NCBI GenBank assembly: GCA_963920575.1
Contig: OY986967.1
Span: 5,847,166 to 5,911,165, forward strand
Length of the DNA stretch: 64,000 nt
Direction of reading: 5' to 3'
DNA from: Narthecium ossifragum
Taxonomy: Eukaryota; Streptophyta; Magnoliopsida; Dioscoreales; Nartheciaceae
Shown here one piece after another: positions 11,038 through 21,340 of this stretch. The notes beneath the pieces are model-generated. The model did no database searches. It had not been told where the DNA came from and saw only the letters and a program-made list of their open reading frames with translations. Numbering within the stretch: position 1 is the first letter of the stretch; each line of letters opens with the position of its first letter. The position numbers and the translations under genes were made by a program.

Positions 11038-12429
11038 TTGTTCTTTCACAAGACAGGACTTGGATATCAAGTCTGCATGACTTCTACAGAGTTCATCGAC
11101 CTTCAAGAGGCGCCTCCTCAACTTGAAGATGGTGGGCAAGCGACCTTCAATGACCTCGAAGAGATCAACCTGGGGGCAGAAAACGATCCCCGCCCTACTT
11201 TCATCCGCGCGCACATGACGCCAGATGAGAAGAAGCAATATGCTACTTTCCTCCGTCAAAATCAGGATGTGTTCGCTTGGAGTTATAAGGAAATGCCTGG
11301 GTTAGATCCCAATGTGGCTGTGCATCGCCTATCTATAGAGGAAGGCGTTCGCCCAGTCAAGCAAGCTCAGAGGCGCTTCCGACCGGAGTTAATCCCCAAA
11401 ATCATTACTGAAGTTGACAAGCTAATCAAAGCAAACTTCATCCGAGAAGTCCAATATCCCAAGTGGCTAGCGAACATTGTACCTGTAAAGAAGAAGAATG
11501 GGCAACTTAGACTCTGCATAGATTTCAGAGATCTAAACAAAGCCTGCCCAAAGGATGACTTCCCGTTGCCCATATCCGAAATCATTGTAGATGCAACTAC
11601 TGGGCATGAGATCCTCTCCTTTATGGATGGATACTCGGGCTACAACCAGATAAAGATGGCTCCTGAAGATGAAGAGCTAACTGCATTTCGTACGCCAAAA
11701 GGGATATTTTGCTACACAGTGATGCCCTTTGGACTAAAAAATGCCGGGGCTACCTATCAAAGGGCCATGACAGTTATTTTCAATGATCTCCTCCATGATA
11801 TCGTGGAATGTTATGTTGATGACTTGGTGGTAAAGACAAAGCATAGGCAAGATCATTTTAAACACTTAGCCAAAGTCTTTCAAAGACTCAGGCAATATAA
11901 CTTAAAGATGAACCCTATGAAATGTGCCTTTGGCGTCACATCCGGAAAACTCCTTGGCTTTATAGTGCGCAAGCGAGGGATTGAAGTCGACCCTTCCAAG
12001 ATCAAGGCAATCTTGGAAATGCCCCCTCCTCGGAACCTTCATGAGTTGAAAGGTCTCCAAGGACGGCTAGCATATATACGAAGGTTTATATCTAACCTGG
12101 CGGGACACTGCAAGCCGTTCTCACATCTCATGAAAAAGCAAGTTCCCTTCAAATGGGACGGAGCTTGCCACAATGCCTTCCAAAGAATCAAGGAGTATCT
12201 CATCAACCCACCAGTGCTAGCATCCCCCATCAAAGGAAGACCTTTGATCCTATACACGGCAGCTCTGCCTGGATCATTAGGTGCTTTGTTGGCGCAACAT
12301 GATAATGAAGGTAAAGAAAGAGCTCTCTACTACCTTTGTAGAACTCTGGTCGGAGCCGAACACAACTACTCAGAAATGGAAAAAATCTGCCTCTCTTTAG
12401 TGTTCGCCACCCAAAAGTTGCGCCACTAA
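11038..12429 (+). pseudogene. Tat reverse transcriptase and start of RNase H
   Basis: The frame is the same as the protease, separated by a TAA at 10999. Reverse transcriptase motifs run from about 11260 to 11960: an Asp-Phe-Arg-Asp-Leu-Asn-Lys-Ala-Cys-Pro block typical of Tat, a Met-Pro-Phe-Gly-Leu-Lys-Asn-Ala block, and the catalytic Tyr-Val-Asp-Asp at 11812-11823. The C-terminal connection runs to about 12420. A 64-bp tandem duplication creates a TAA at 12427-12429 and shifts the frame. The polymerase active-site residues are intact, but no fused product with RNase H and integrase can be made. Confidence 0.92.
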
Positions 12430-12491
12430 CTACTCAGAAATGGAAAAAATCTGCCTCTCTTTAGTGTTCGCCACCCAAAAGTTGCGCCACT
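12364..12491 (+). repeat. 64-bp tandem duplication that breaks Tat pol
   Basis: Positions 12364-12427 are repeated at 12428-12491 without visible mismatch. Because 64 is not a multiple of three, it makes an immediate stop and shifts the frame. The lack of divergence suggests a recent event, probably during or after this insertion. Confidence 0.92.
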
Positions 12492-13144
12492 ATCTTTTAG
12501 AGCACCCCGTGCAACTCATATCCAAAGTTGATCCTTTGCGAGATGTACTTAAAAATTTGACTTTGTCCGGACGACTAGCAAAGTGGGCCATGTTACTGTC
12601 CCAGTTTGACATAACATATGTCCCGCAGAAAGCAGTCAAGGGTCAAGCCTTGGCAGACTTTCTAGCCGCCTATCCGTTCCCAGATGATGAAATCCTAAAA
12701 GATGACTTTCCAGATGAAGGAGTCTTTGTGGCCGATGTCCAACCCTCTTGGGAGATGTATTTTGATGGAGCATGTAGACGCTTAGGAGCGGGGGCAGGAC
12801 TGGTCTTTGTTACACCGTAACAAGCTCTAATCCCCTACTCCTTCACGTTAACGTCCGCTTCGTCCAACAACATGGCAGAATACGAAGCTCTCATAATCGG
12901 CCTAGAGATCGCCACTGAGATGGAGATAGATCCACTCACCATATATGGCGACTCTCAACTCATCATAAATCAACTCCATGGCATATACACCACAAAAAAA
13001 GGAGAACTAATCCCATACCTTCATAGGGCCAAAGAACTCATCAACTCTTTCAAAGAGCTGAAAATTCAACATGTTCCACGCTCGCAAAACCAAAAAGCCG
13101 ATGCGACAGCTACCGGTGCTCATCAATGCCATCTCTACGTCTGA
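12440..13144 (+). pseudogene. Tat RNase H domain
   Basis: After the duplication the frame reads the last part of the connection and a plant-gypsy RNase H with Tyr-Phe-Asp-Gly-Ala (near 12758), Met-Ala-Glu-Tyr-Glu-Ala (12872) and Gly-Asp-Ser-Gln (near 12948), and a C-terminal Asn-Gln-Lys-Ala-Asp-Ala. These carry the Asp/Glu metal-binding residues. An in-frame TAA at 12818 cuts the domain, and a frameshift near 13100-13130 separates it from the integrase. Confidence 0.88.
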
Positions 13145-14411
13145 AGTTCAAATAAGAGACGGGAGAGCGCCTTTCCTAGACTATCTTATGTCTGGGGCTC
13201 TTCCTTCTGACGCTCAAGAAAGATTAAGGCTGAGAAGGAGAGTAACAAAATATACATACATCAATGATACACTATACCGAAGGACCTTCGATGGACTTTT
13301 ACTACGATGTCTTTCCAATGAGGAAGCATCATCTGCCCTCGAAGAAGTTCATTCGGGTATATGCGGAGCACACCAATCCGCCCCCAAGCTATATCACCAG
13401 TTGAAACGCTTGGGATACTACTGGCCGTCCATGGTGCGTGACTCTATTGACTATGCCAAGAGATGTCATGTGTGTCAAATCCATGGAGACTTCATACATA
13501 TGCCTCCGGAGCCACTTCATCCTACAAGTCTCTCCTGGCCTTTTGAAGCCTGGGGACTGGATGTAGTAGGCCCTGTTCAACCCTCTTCATCAAGGGGACA
13601 TAGTTATATCCTGGCCGCAACGGATTACTTCTCCAAATGGGCTGAAGCCATAGCCCTCAAGGATGTGAAAGGCGAGACGGTGGTGCAGTTCATCAAAACA
13701 CACGTCATATACCGATTTGGGATCCCAGCTAGACTCATCTCGGACAATGGCACCCCTTTCAAAAATAGAAACATAGAGAAGCTATGTGCTAAGTTCAAAA
13801 TCAAGCACTACTTCTCCTCAGCGTATAACGCGGCCGCCAACGGACAAGCAGAAGCCTTTAACAAAATCCTCTGTAAACTCCTAAAGAAAGTGGTCCATAA
13901 AAACAGAAAAGAGTGGCACGAGAAACTCTTGGAGAACTTATGGGCATATCGCACCACCGTAAGAACTCCAACCGGGGCAACCCCGTATTCTCTAGTCTTT
14001 GGAGGTGAAGCAGTCCTTCCCCTTGAAGTGCAAATTCCTTCTCTCAGAGTAGCTCTGCAAGAAGAGTTGACAGAAGACCAAACAGCTAAGTTGAGACTCG
14101 AAGAACTCGACAACTTAGAAGAGAAACGCTTGGAAGCCCAACAAAATTTGGAGGTTTACCAAGCGAGGATCTCTAGAGCCTTTGATAGAAAAGTGAAGCG
14201 TCGCTCGTTCAAGGTTAGAGACCTTGTTCTCGCTGTCATTCGACCCATGGTCGTCACAAGGATGATACAAGGAAAATTCGAGCCCAAATGGGAGGGACCC
14301 TTCATAGTTCAAGAGGTCTACTCTAACGGAGCTTATACAATCACATCTCTGGATGGCGAATACACACCGCCTCCAGTAAACGGTAAATTCCTAAAGCGAT
14401 ATTATGCTTAA
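13071..14411 (+). CDS. Tat integrase
   Basis: This is the longest intact piece of the pol region after the reverse transcriptase. It holds the HHCC zinc-binding domain (His 13348 to the Cys-His-Val-Cys near 13470), then the DDE core with the first Asp in Gly-Leu-Asp-Val-Val-Gly (about 13555), the second in Ser-Asp-Asn-Gly-Thr (about 13738) and the Glu in Asn-Gly-Gln-Ala-Glu-Ala (about 13838). The C-terminal part has a GPF-type Trp-Glu-Gly-Pro-Phe motif near 14290. The real domain starts near 13120; the first residues of the frame are out-of-frame RNase H sequence. It would insert element cDNA and make the 5-bp TSD. There is no chromodomain, as expected for Tat. Confidence 0.9.
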   Translation: MFHARKTKKPMRQLPVLINAISTSEVQIRDGRAPFLDYLMSGALPSDAQERLRLRRRVTKYTYINDTLYRRTFDGLLLRCLSNEEASSALEEVHSGICGAHQSAPKLYHQLKRLGYYWPSMVRDSIDYAKRCHVCQIHGDFIHMPPEPLHPTSLSWPFEAWGLDVVGPVQPSSSRGHSYILAATDYFSKWAEAIALKDVKGETVVQFIKTHVIYRFGIPARLISDNGTPFKNRNIEKLCAKFKIKHYFSSAYNAAANGQAEAFNKILCKLLKKVVHKNRKEWHEKLLENLWAYRTTVRTPTGATPYSLVFGGEAVLPLEVQIPSLRVALQEELTEDQTAKLRLEELDNLEEKRLEAQQNLEVYQARISRAFDRKVKRRSFKVRDLVLAVIRPMVVTRMIQGKFEPKWEGPFIVQEVYSNGAYTITSLDGEYTPPPVNGKFLKRYYA

Positions 14412-14415
14412 GATG

Positions 14416-14775
14416 ACATAGTGCCCCAAGCTTCACGGGCCTAAACTGCAAGCAACTACACTCCAAGCTTCACGAGTATAAACTAAAGCATAAAAACTTG
14501 AAAGCTCCATAAGCACAAGTTCTCAACATAGTGCCCCAAGCTTCACGGGCCTAAACTGCAAGCAACTACACTCCAAGCTTCACGAGTATAAACTAAAGCA
14601 TAAAAACTTGAAAGCTCCATGAGCACAAGTTCTCAACATAGTGCCCCAAGCTTCACGGGCCTAAACTGCAAGCAACTACACTCCAAGCTTCATGAGTATA
14701 AACTAAAGCATAAAAACTTGAAAGCTCCATGAGCACAAGTTCTCAACATAGTGCCCCAAGCTTCACGGGCCTAAC
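14416..14775 (+). repeat. 110-bp tandem array after Tat integrase (3.3 copies)
   Basis: The unit starting ACATAGTGCCCCAAGC recurs at 14416, 14526, 14636 and 14746, a constant 110-bp period with only one or two substitutions per unit. Each unit contains two CCAAGCTTCACG boxes. It lies just after the integrase stop. Confidence 0.95.
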
Positions 14776-17177
14776 TGATAACACATGTATGTTTCAAAAT
14801 ATCTATGCAAGAGCAAAGAACTTGGGAGTTCCATCAGCACAAGCTCCAATCATCGTGTTCCAAACTTTGCGAGCATAAACTTATAAGCCTTGTGAAAAAA
14901 AGCAAAGCAAAGCATTCATATGAAAGCAAAGTTACGAACACATGAAAAAAAAAATGAGAAGAAAATGGTCTACAGAAAGAGGAGACAAAAAACTTCGACG
15001 CGCTCGGGCCTGCCGCCACGACCATGCACAGTGCTTCTATTCACACTGCAGTCCAACGGATTTTCCTTCCATGCACATCGAAGTGTCCATAGGAGCTTTC
15101 TTGCTTCTGATCATATCATCAACAAAATATCGGATCGAATATCACGGTGGGGCAATCGCCGTGGGATCGGTAATGTCGCGTCAAATAACGGAGCAAGCTG
15201 CGTTACCCTCACTCGCGAGACATGTTTTATTGACCCCCCACAAGCCGTCGCGTCGTGATATACGACCGGATACCGTCGTGATAAAACCTCGAACAAGAGG
15301 TACGGTCGGTAGAAAAAAAAAAAAAAAAGAGAAGGAAAACCTCGGCAATAAAAAGGAGGAAATTCCAACAAAAAAAAAAGAAGGGGCGGAACTAAAATGA
15401 ACTAGAACTTTGATATGCCCAGGTCTGCCATCGCAACCATATACAGTGCTTCTATTCACACTGTGGTCCGACGGATTTTCCATTCATGCACATCAAAGAG
15501 TTGCAATGGAAGCTTCTCATGTTTTGATCATATCAATACCATATCACACAACACGGTGGAGCAATCGCCGTGGGATCGGTAATGTTGCGTCGGATAGCGG
15601 AGCAAGCTGCGCCATCTTCACTCGCAAGACATATTTTTATTGACCCCCCACAAGCCGTCGCTTCGTGATGTACGACCGGGTACCGTCATGATACAATCTC
15701 AAACAAGAGGTACAGATGGTATGGAAAAGAAATATAGAAACAAAAAAAAAACAGGGGAAGATGAAGACATGCATGCAAACGAAAGGATAAAAGATGATCC
15801 GGTCAAATAAATCTCAAAGTTGATAAAGCAAATGAAGGAACACGTCAATATACAATAGAGAAGAAGTGAGGAGAGAGAAGAAAAAAAACCTCATAGAGCT
15901 TCTCCAAGCTTCTCCACAACGTGCAGTCAAGACTCCCTTTCTCCAAACCTTAAAAAAAGAATTGAGCCGGTCAAAGGGATCTCAAAGCTATGTATAGGCT
16001 GCCTTGGGATTCATGAGATATACATGAACTCCTACTTGGATTGAGAGGATATCTTGTGACAATTCAAATCCAATTTGAAAAAAAGAGTTGGAGTAGGAAA
16101 CAATCCTATTCTAACTTGGTTTGGATATACTCATATATGAAAGATGTCCAAACTAATAGGACTCATAGTACAAATTACAAGAGTCCTAGTTCACTTATTC
16201 CTATGGAGCACCCAAAATTGGTCACCTAGGATAAGAACTCTTCCAATTTTCGGAATTATTTAAATGGCCAAAAAAAAAAAAAAAAAAAAAAGAGAAGAAA
16301 GAGTAATGTTGGATGAGCATACATGAGTCCTACTAAAACTCTAATTCTTCCAATTTTCGGAATTTATGGCTGAAACCAATGGACATAGAGTCCAAAACTA
16401 AATAGGACTCTAGAGTCCCAAAAAAAAAAAAAAAAAAAAATGGAAGCATTAACTTGGCATTAAATATGTGGGAGGAGTTCATCAGATATAAGTTTGCATG
16501 AGCTCCAGCAAGTCCTCAAGCTTTCATCATTGGAATTGCTCATTGGCTTTAGCCTTGGCAAGATTCAACGGCAGGACTCCTGTGGGGTACATATTCTCAC
16601 GGAACCTCCATCTCCATCCTAACTAATAGGGAGCTAAACTCAAATATTTGAGTAAGTCTCTATCTAGCATGAACTGGAAGCAAAATATATGTGCTCCTAG
16701 CTCTACAAATCCAAATTCTTGACATTCTGGATCTCATCACTACATATATCATCTCTCTCGAAGCCCGGTCTTTAGAGAGGACCTCTCACCAACACATACG
16801 AGGGGAAATCCAACAAAGGTCATACACCAACTTTTTGAGCCTCTCATGTGCTATGATGCACACACATGATTGGACCTACTCGTGTTGAGCAGAGCATGTC
16901 CATATCCTTCATGCAAACTTAACAAGAACTCAGAGCACACATACATGCTCTAAGTTTCAAAGCCAAAAGTCAAAAAAAAAAAAAAATCTCGCCCCTGGCG
17001 TCCGAGCTCAAGTCTCGAAACCCCAAGAATGATACTTGCGTAGTCTTCACAAATGATCTGGTCCCCTGTGAGCACCTCACACGACCAAATTCCGAGGTTG
17101 ACAGATAACGTCAACATTCAAATTCCACAAATTTCTTCGAGCCCTGCGTGCTCAAGTCGCATAAGTCTCACACACAG
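14776..17177 (+). mobile_element. 3' non-coding region of the Tat element
   Basis: No credible coding frame is seen. The region contains a diverged direct repeat with a 410-bp offset: about 14990-15310 matches about 15405-15720 (for example the TTGACCCCCCACAAGCCGTCGC motif near 15230 and 15640). It also has adenine runs at about 15310, 16266, 16420 and 16974. A long non-coding stretch between integrase and 3' LTR is usual in Tat elements. I see no archaeal-type second RNase H. Confidence 0.75.
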
Positions 17178-17193
17178 GCCTCGAGGGGGCATC
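17178..17193 (+). promoter_or_regulatory. Polypurine tract of the Tat element
   Basis: The GCCTCGAGGGGGCATC sequence directly before the TG of the 3' LTR contains the AGGGGG purine core expected for second-strand priming. Confidence 0.75.
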
Positions 17194-18529
17194 TGTTGAC
17201 ACTGATTTTAGCTAAGGCTAAAATTAGTGATATTCATGAAATATCTTGGCCAAGTACATGTCCCTCAAAATCACATATGACCATGTGCCCTCCACATATC
17301 CCTGGCTTTGATGGCATCCTACATAAATCAGGAAATAAAGGGCATTTTGGTAATTTCCGAACCCAAGGGTATTTTGGTCATTTTACATCTCCAGAGATGT
17401 AATAGTCCAAAACATGCATATTGGCCCTCCTGCCTAACACAAGGATATTTTGGTCCAAAATAAGTATGGGCCGATGGAGGGACAGTTTCGTCATTTGCAC
17501 ATCACCCTTGACCAAGTACATTTTGGTAAATTCACGAAATATCCAAAATTCCGACAGATATTCAAAATTCAAACAAATATCCAAATTCAAACATATTCGA
17601 ACACATATGTTCGAAATTCAAACATGCACTTTGAATTCAAATAAAGGATTCAAATTCAAAGGAGAAGAAATCTCTCCAACTCCCGGATAGGATCTCTTGG
17701 GAAGCACCTCAACACCCAGATACGATCCCCGGAAGGCCGGAACAACATACGTATCTCTCAGATACGATCTCTCCGGACATGTTCCTAACTCTCCAACTCC
17801 CGGATAGGATCTCCTGGGAACCACCTCAACACCCAGATACGATCCCCGGAAGGCCGGAACAACTTACGTATCTCTCAGATACGATCTCCCTGGATACGCT
17901 CCTAACGCCCCAACTCCCGAGATACGGCAGGTCGCTTTCAAAATTCAAAGCGCCCGCCAGGAGTTCTAGCCCCTCGCCTATAAATAGAGAGTGGAGGGGA
18001 GGCTCTGGGTTCTCTTGGCTCTTGGCTCTCTTGGCTTCTTTGCCTCTTAGCTTCCTTAGCTTCTGAGAGACCTTGGAGATCGTACAGACACCCTGCCGGA
18101 CTCTCCAGATACAGAGAGGAAAGCTCCCTAACGTTCAAGGCCAAAAAGCTATAGATCCAGAGGAAAAGCAGAAGGCGCCGGCGTAAAAGAGGAAAGGCTC
18201 ACCAACCTGAGGACCCCGTACCAGATCTGAGGAAGAAGACAAGAGCGCCTGCATTGGTAACGAAGGTGAGGGTCGGAGGCTCTGCCTCCACCCGATATCC
18301 TTCGATATATTCTTTTTATGTCTTTTATTAACTTCTTTTATATAATGTAACGGGACTTTAGATCTCGAGTCCTTAATCAGGGGTTTTCCCTACGGGGATG
18401 TAATTAACGGGTTGTCAGTCTGGCATCCCGGGAGTGTCGTGTCCACATATCACCCATATAATCAAAATATTTGTCGCAATGAAATCAAATCTCATTCCCT
18501 CGAGATGCTTTCAGATTTCTTGTCGTACA
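17194..18529 (+). repeat. 3' LTR of the Tat element
   Basis: It has the same 1336-bp length as the 5' LTR, with 13 substitutions and no indels by hand count, and the same 117-bp duplication. It is followed by the AGAAT TSD. Confidence 0.93.
17979..17987 (+). promoter_or_regulatory. TATA box of the Tat 3' LTR
   Basis: TATAAATAG sits at the position equal to 5756-5764 in the 5' LTR. Read-out from this LTR would transcribe into the SIRE gag remnant. Confidence 0.65.
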
Positions 18530-18534
18530 AGAAT
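18530..18534. repeat. Right TSD of the Tat element (AGAAT)
   Basis: AGAAT follows the CA of the 3' LTR and equals 4966-4970. The interrupted SIRE gag frame resumes directly after it. Confidence 0.92.
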
Positions 18535-19650
18535 TATACTGCTTTTACAGCTGTCTATACCTCTCTCATCTCATCCCATCACTCGGAGTCTAGCTTTACG
18601 GACTTCGGATCTGAAAATGAAATCGAGCTTGAAGATAATGAAGAAGACAGTCTCCAAACCGCTTATGATGAGCTGTATAAGGTTTGCATCAAATTGACCA
18701 AGACTGAAGCAAAGCTTACCACTAAGTTACTCTCCTTAGAGAAAGAAAGAGATAATCTTAAAAATGAACTCAAAGAGTCCAATGATATCATAAGTCAATT
18801 AAAAACTCACAGAGAGAATCTCTGTGAAAAATTAGATCTTATGGAAAAGGCCAAGATTGAGAACGAAAGTTCTGTTAAAATGCTTGAAGAAAAATCCAAA
18901 AGACTCGAGGAAGAGCTGTCAAAAGTGATAAAATCTTTGGATAAGATGAATTTAGGTTCTAAGAAACTTAATGAAATTATTGATGCTCAACGGCATGCTA
19001 GCTCCAAATATGGTCTAGGATTTATAGGTGAAACCTCTGCTTCTATGACTACAAAGGGTAAAACTATTTTTGTCCCTAGTACCGCAAACATTGGAAGTGA
19101 GAACGGGTCATTCAAACCTAATGATTTGAAGTCTATACCTGACCAACCTCCTGTTAATTCTAGTCATCTTAACGTGCATAGCAGGTCTGACGTAGGTCTA
19201 AGGAAATTTATTCCTGTGTGTTTCTATTGTGGTATACGTGGTCACACCAGACCCCAATGTCACAAACGTATTGGTTTACCTTGGAACTATGTGAGGTCAA
19301 AGCTAACCATTGGTGATGATTTCAAAATTAGTAACCGATTTGATGCTTTGTTGAATTCATCCTTTCATCAAAATGATCAAAAGAATTCAAATCGTGATAG
19401 GAATGTTAGAAATTTCCAAAAACCTAAGACTATTGTGAGTAATTCTCTTAGATCTAGTGTTCCTGTTAAGACAAGAGCTGTGTGGGTTAGAAGAAAAGAC
19501 CTTCAGTGTAGAGTTGCTCTCACTGCTTTGAAGGCTCAAAACTCACATGTCTGGTATCTAGATAGTGGTTGCTCTCGACACATGAGTGGGAACAAATCTA
19601 GTTTCACGAATATTGAGAAAAGTGAAGGTGGGGTGTGCTGCATTGATTGA
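18535..19650 (+). pseudogene. SIRE gag C-terminal part and start of the protease
   Basis: The frame is in phase with the upstream half at 4970. It encodes an acidic stretch, then about 100 residues of Glu/Lys/Leu heptad-rich coiled coil (about 18640-18960), a second CCHC knuckle near 19219-19260, and the beginning of a copia protease with Asp-Ser-Gly-Cys-Ser-Arg-His-Met at 19561-19584. About 20 residues later a TGA ends the frame. The rest of the protease and all of integrase, reverse transcriptase and RNase H are missing, which points to one large deletion with its left edge near 19630. Confidence 0.88.
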
Positions 19651-21340
19651 TCTATTTCTTCTCCTTCACATAGACTAGGATTTTTTCTTGTTTCTTGTTT
19701 CACCTAGTTCCTTTGTGATTCTTATGTCTCGTGTTTTGTTTTGGTCGCTTTGTCTTTGTTTTTCCGCTTTTTGTTTTCATGTGGTTCGGTCTTTGTAGGT
19801 GCTTTCCTGATGCCTTGGTTTGTTGTTTTCATGTGTTTTTGTTCTTCTGTGTTTGTGGTTGTTTCGTTGTTCTCTCTTATATTATTCAATCTTTTCTTTA
19901 AATAAAAAAAAATATTGGGTCCTCTGAATGTCAAAAATTTGCGTTCGTATAACGTGGGTACACCCTGTTGTGGTATAGTCACCATTGGCTGAGGCATAGT
20001 TGACCTAAAGTGCACACATTATGACTAGTATATGATATAGGTTTCTGTGATCAGTCTGATCATATTCTTTGTATTGTGCCATGATCGAGTACCTATTAGA
20101 TATGCTCAGTTGGTATAGCCCAGTTTGCCCAGTCTGAGTGGTATGAACACCTTGTAAGTAACTCAATTGACCTATGACTCAAATACCTGATTATACCTGT
20201 TTTATCATTTTGGAATAAAAAAGTGAGACAAAAAAAAAAAAAAGGTCAGTGGAGAAAGCTACCGCTTTGAAGTTAGAGTGAAAGCTAGCCTTGAGTGTTG
20301 TCTTATCCTTCAAAAAAAAAAAAAAAAGAATTTTCACATTCTTGGAAGAGGGCTACCTAACTCGGTGTGAAAGCACACTGACCAGTTGCATTGTCGGTTC
20401 CTTCTTGATTACACTGGTTCCTAATTTTGGTTTGAGTCGGTTTGACTTCTAGTCAACTTACTGGGTCAGTATTCTATTTTTGGTTGGGCTACTGGTGTGA
20501 ATCTCAATCTGATTTGTTCTGTGGGTGCGTCCCTCATGTCATGATTATCAGGTTTTGATCTAGTTTGACCAGTTATTTATATCAGTCTTGTCATACGGTT
20601 GCATGAGTTCCGTCTATTGTGTTTATGCTATGTGTGGGACTTATCTCGTGGGCAAGCCTGGTTCTCGGACTCAAAATTTTTGTTCATGCAGGGGTCAAAT
20701 TTAAAAAAAAAAACAAAAACAAAAAATCAATCCAATTTTTTTTTGATTTAGTGCTTGCGAGGGATCGGCTTTTGGTTACGACGTGATTTTCAACCAGTTA
20801 CTTAATGACAATTAGATTGATTTCTAGTTAAATCTCCAAGTATCGTTTGGCATCCAAATTTGGAGTTTTGTTTGGTATGTACGATTTGATTGGGATCTTC
20901 TTTATTTATGGACGTTATTTAATGCCGTTTTCCTTCCATCCCTTCCTCGCGTTCCTCATCTTGGATTTCTTTTGGGGGGAGGGCGGTGGTGCTCTAAGCT
21001 GCACATAGGTACCCCTCCGACTTCTGCTATGCATTTTTGTTTCCTATGTTTTTTGGTACTCTCCTCCCCTTGCCACATCACTGGTTGTCGGCTTGCTCCA
21101 TATGATGTGTTGGCTGTTTCTTTCTCCACTATGCACCTCCTTTCGTGTCTGCTCTGCAAGTTTTAAAAGCAAGTTTTTGTTTAATATTGCATTACTTGTT
21201 TTCTGCGTGGCTTTCCCTCTCTTTTTCTAGTTACATGTGTTTTTGGTCTTTAGTCCTTGGTTGTTTTCCTTATACCCATGGTGTTTTCTACTTGCAGGTT
21301 TTTATTGTTGTTTCTTTTCTTCCTTTTTGTTAGTTTTATC
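19651..21340 (+). mobile_element. SIRE spacer between the pol deletion and the 3' ORF
   Basis: The region is T-rich with several adenine runs (19904, 20228, 20313, 20703) and has no convincing coding frame. SIRE elements usually have a spacer between pol and the extra 3' ORF, so this is probably native sequence left after the deletion. Near its end there are pyrimidine-rich stretches followed by TTCTACTTGCAG (ending 21298) and TTTTTGTTAG (ending about 21332), which look like 3' splice sites ahead of the ATG at 21341. Confidence 0.6.

Larger units (their letters stand above)
4971..18529 (+). mobile_element. Tat-lineage Ty3/gypsy retrotransposon, complete structure, broken frames
   Basis: Two 1336-bp LTRs, PBS, long gag, aspartic protease, reverse transcriptase, RNase H, integrase, a 2.8-kb 3' non-coding region and a PPT are all present in the expected gypsy order. 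Perfect 5-bp TSDs flank it. Reverse transcriptase and integrase sequences look like the Tat branch. LTRs differ at 13 hand-counted sites (about 1.0%), which at the rice rate of 1.3e-8 per site per year would be about 0.4 My; the rate is borrowed. The coding part carries nonsense codons (9627, 9672, 10999, 12818), a frameshift near 9920, a 64-bp duplication at 12364 and another frameshift near 13110, so this copy is not autonomous. Confidence 0.92.
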
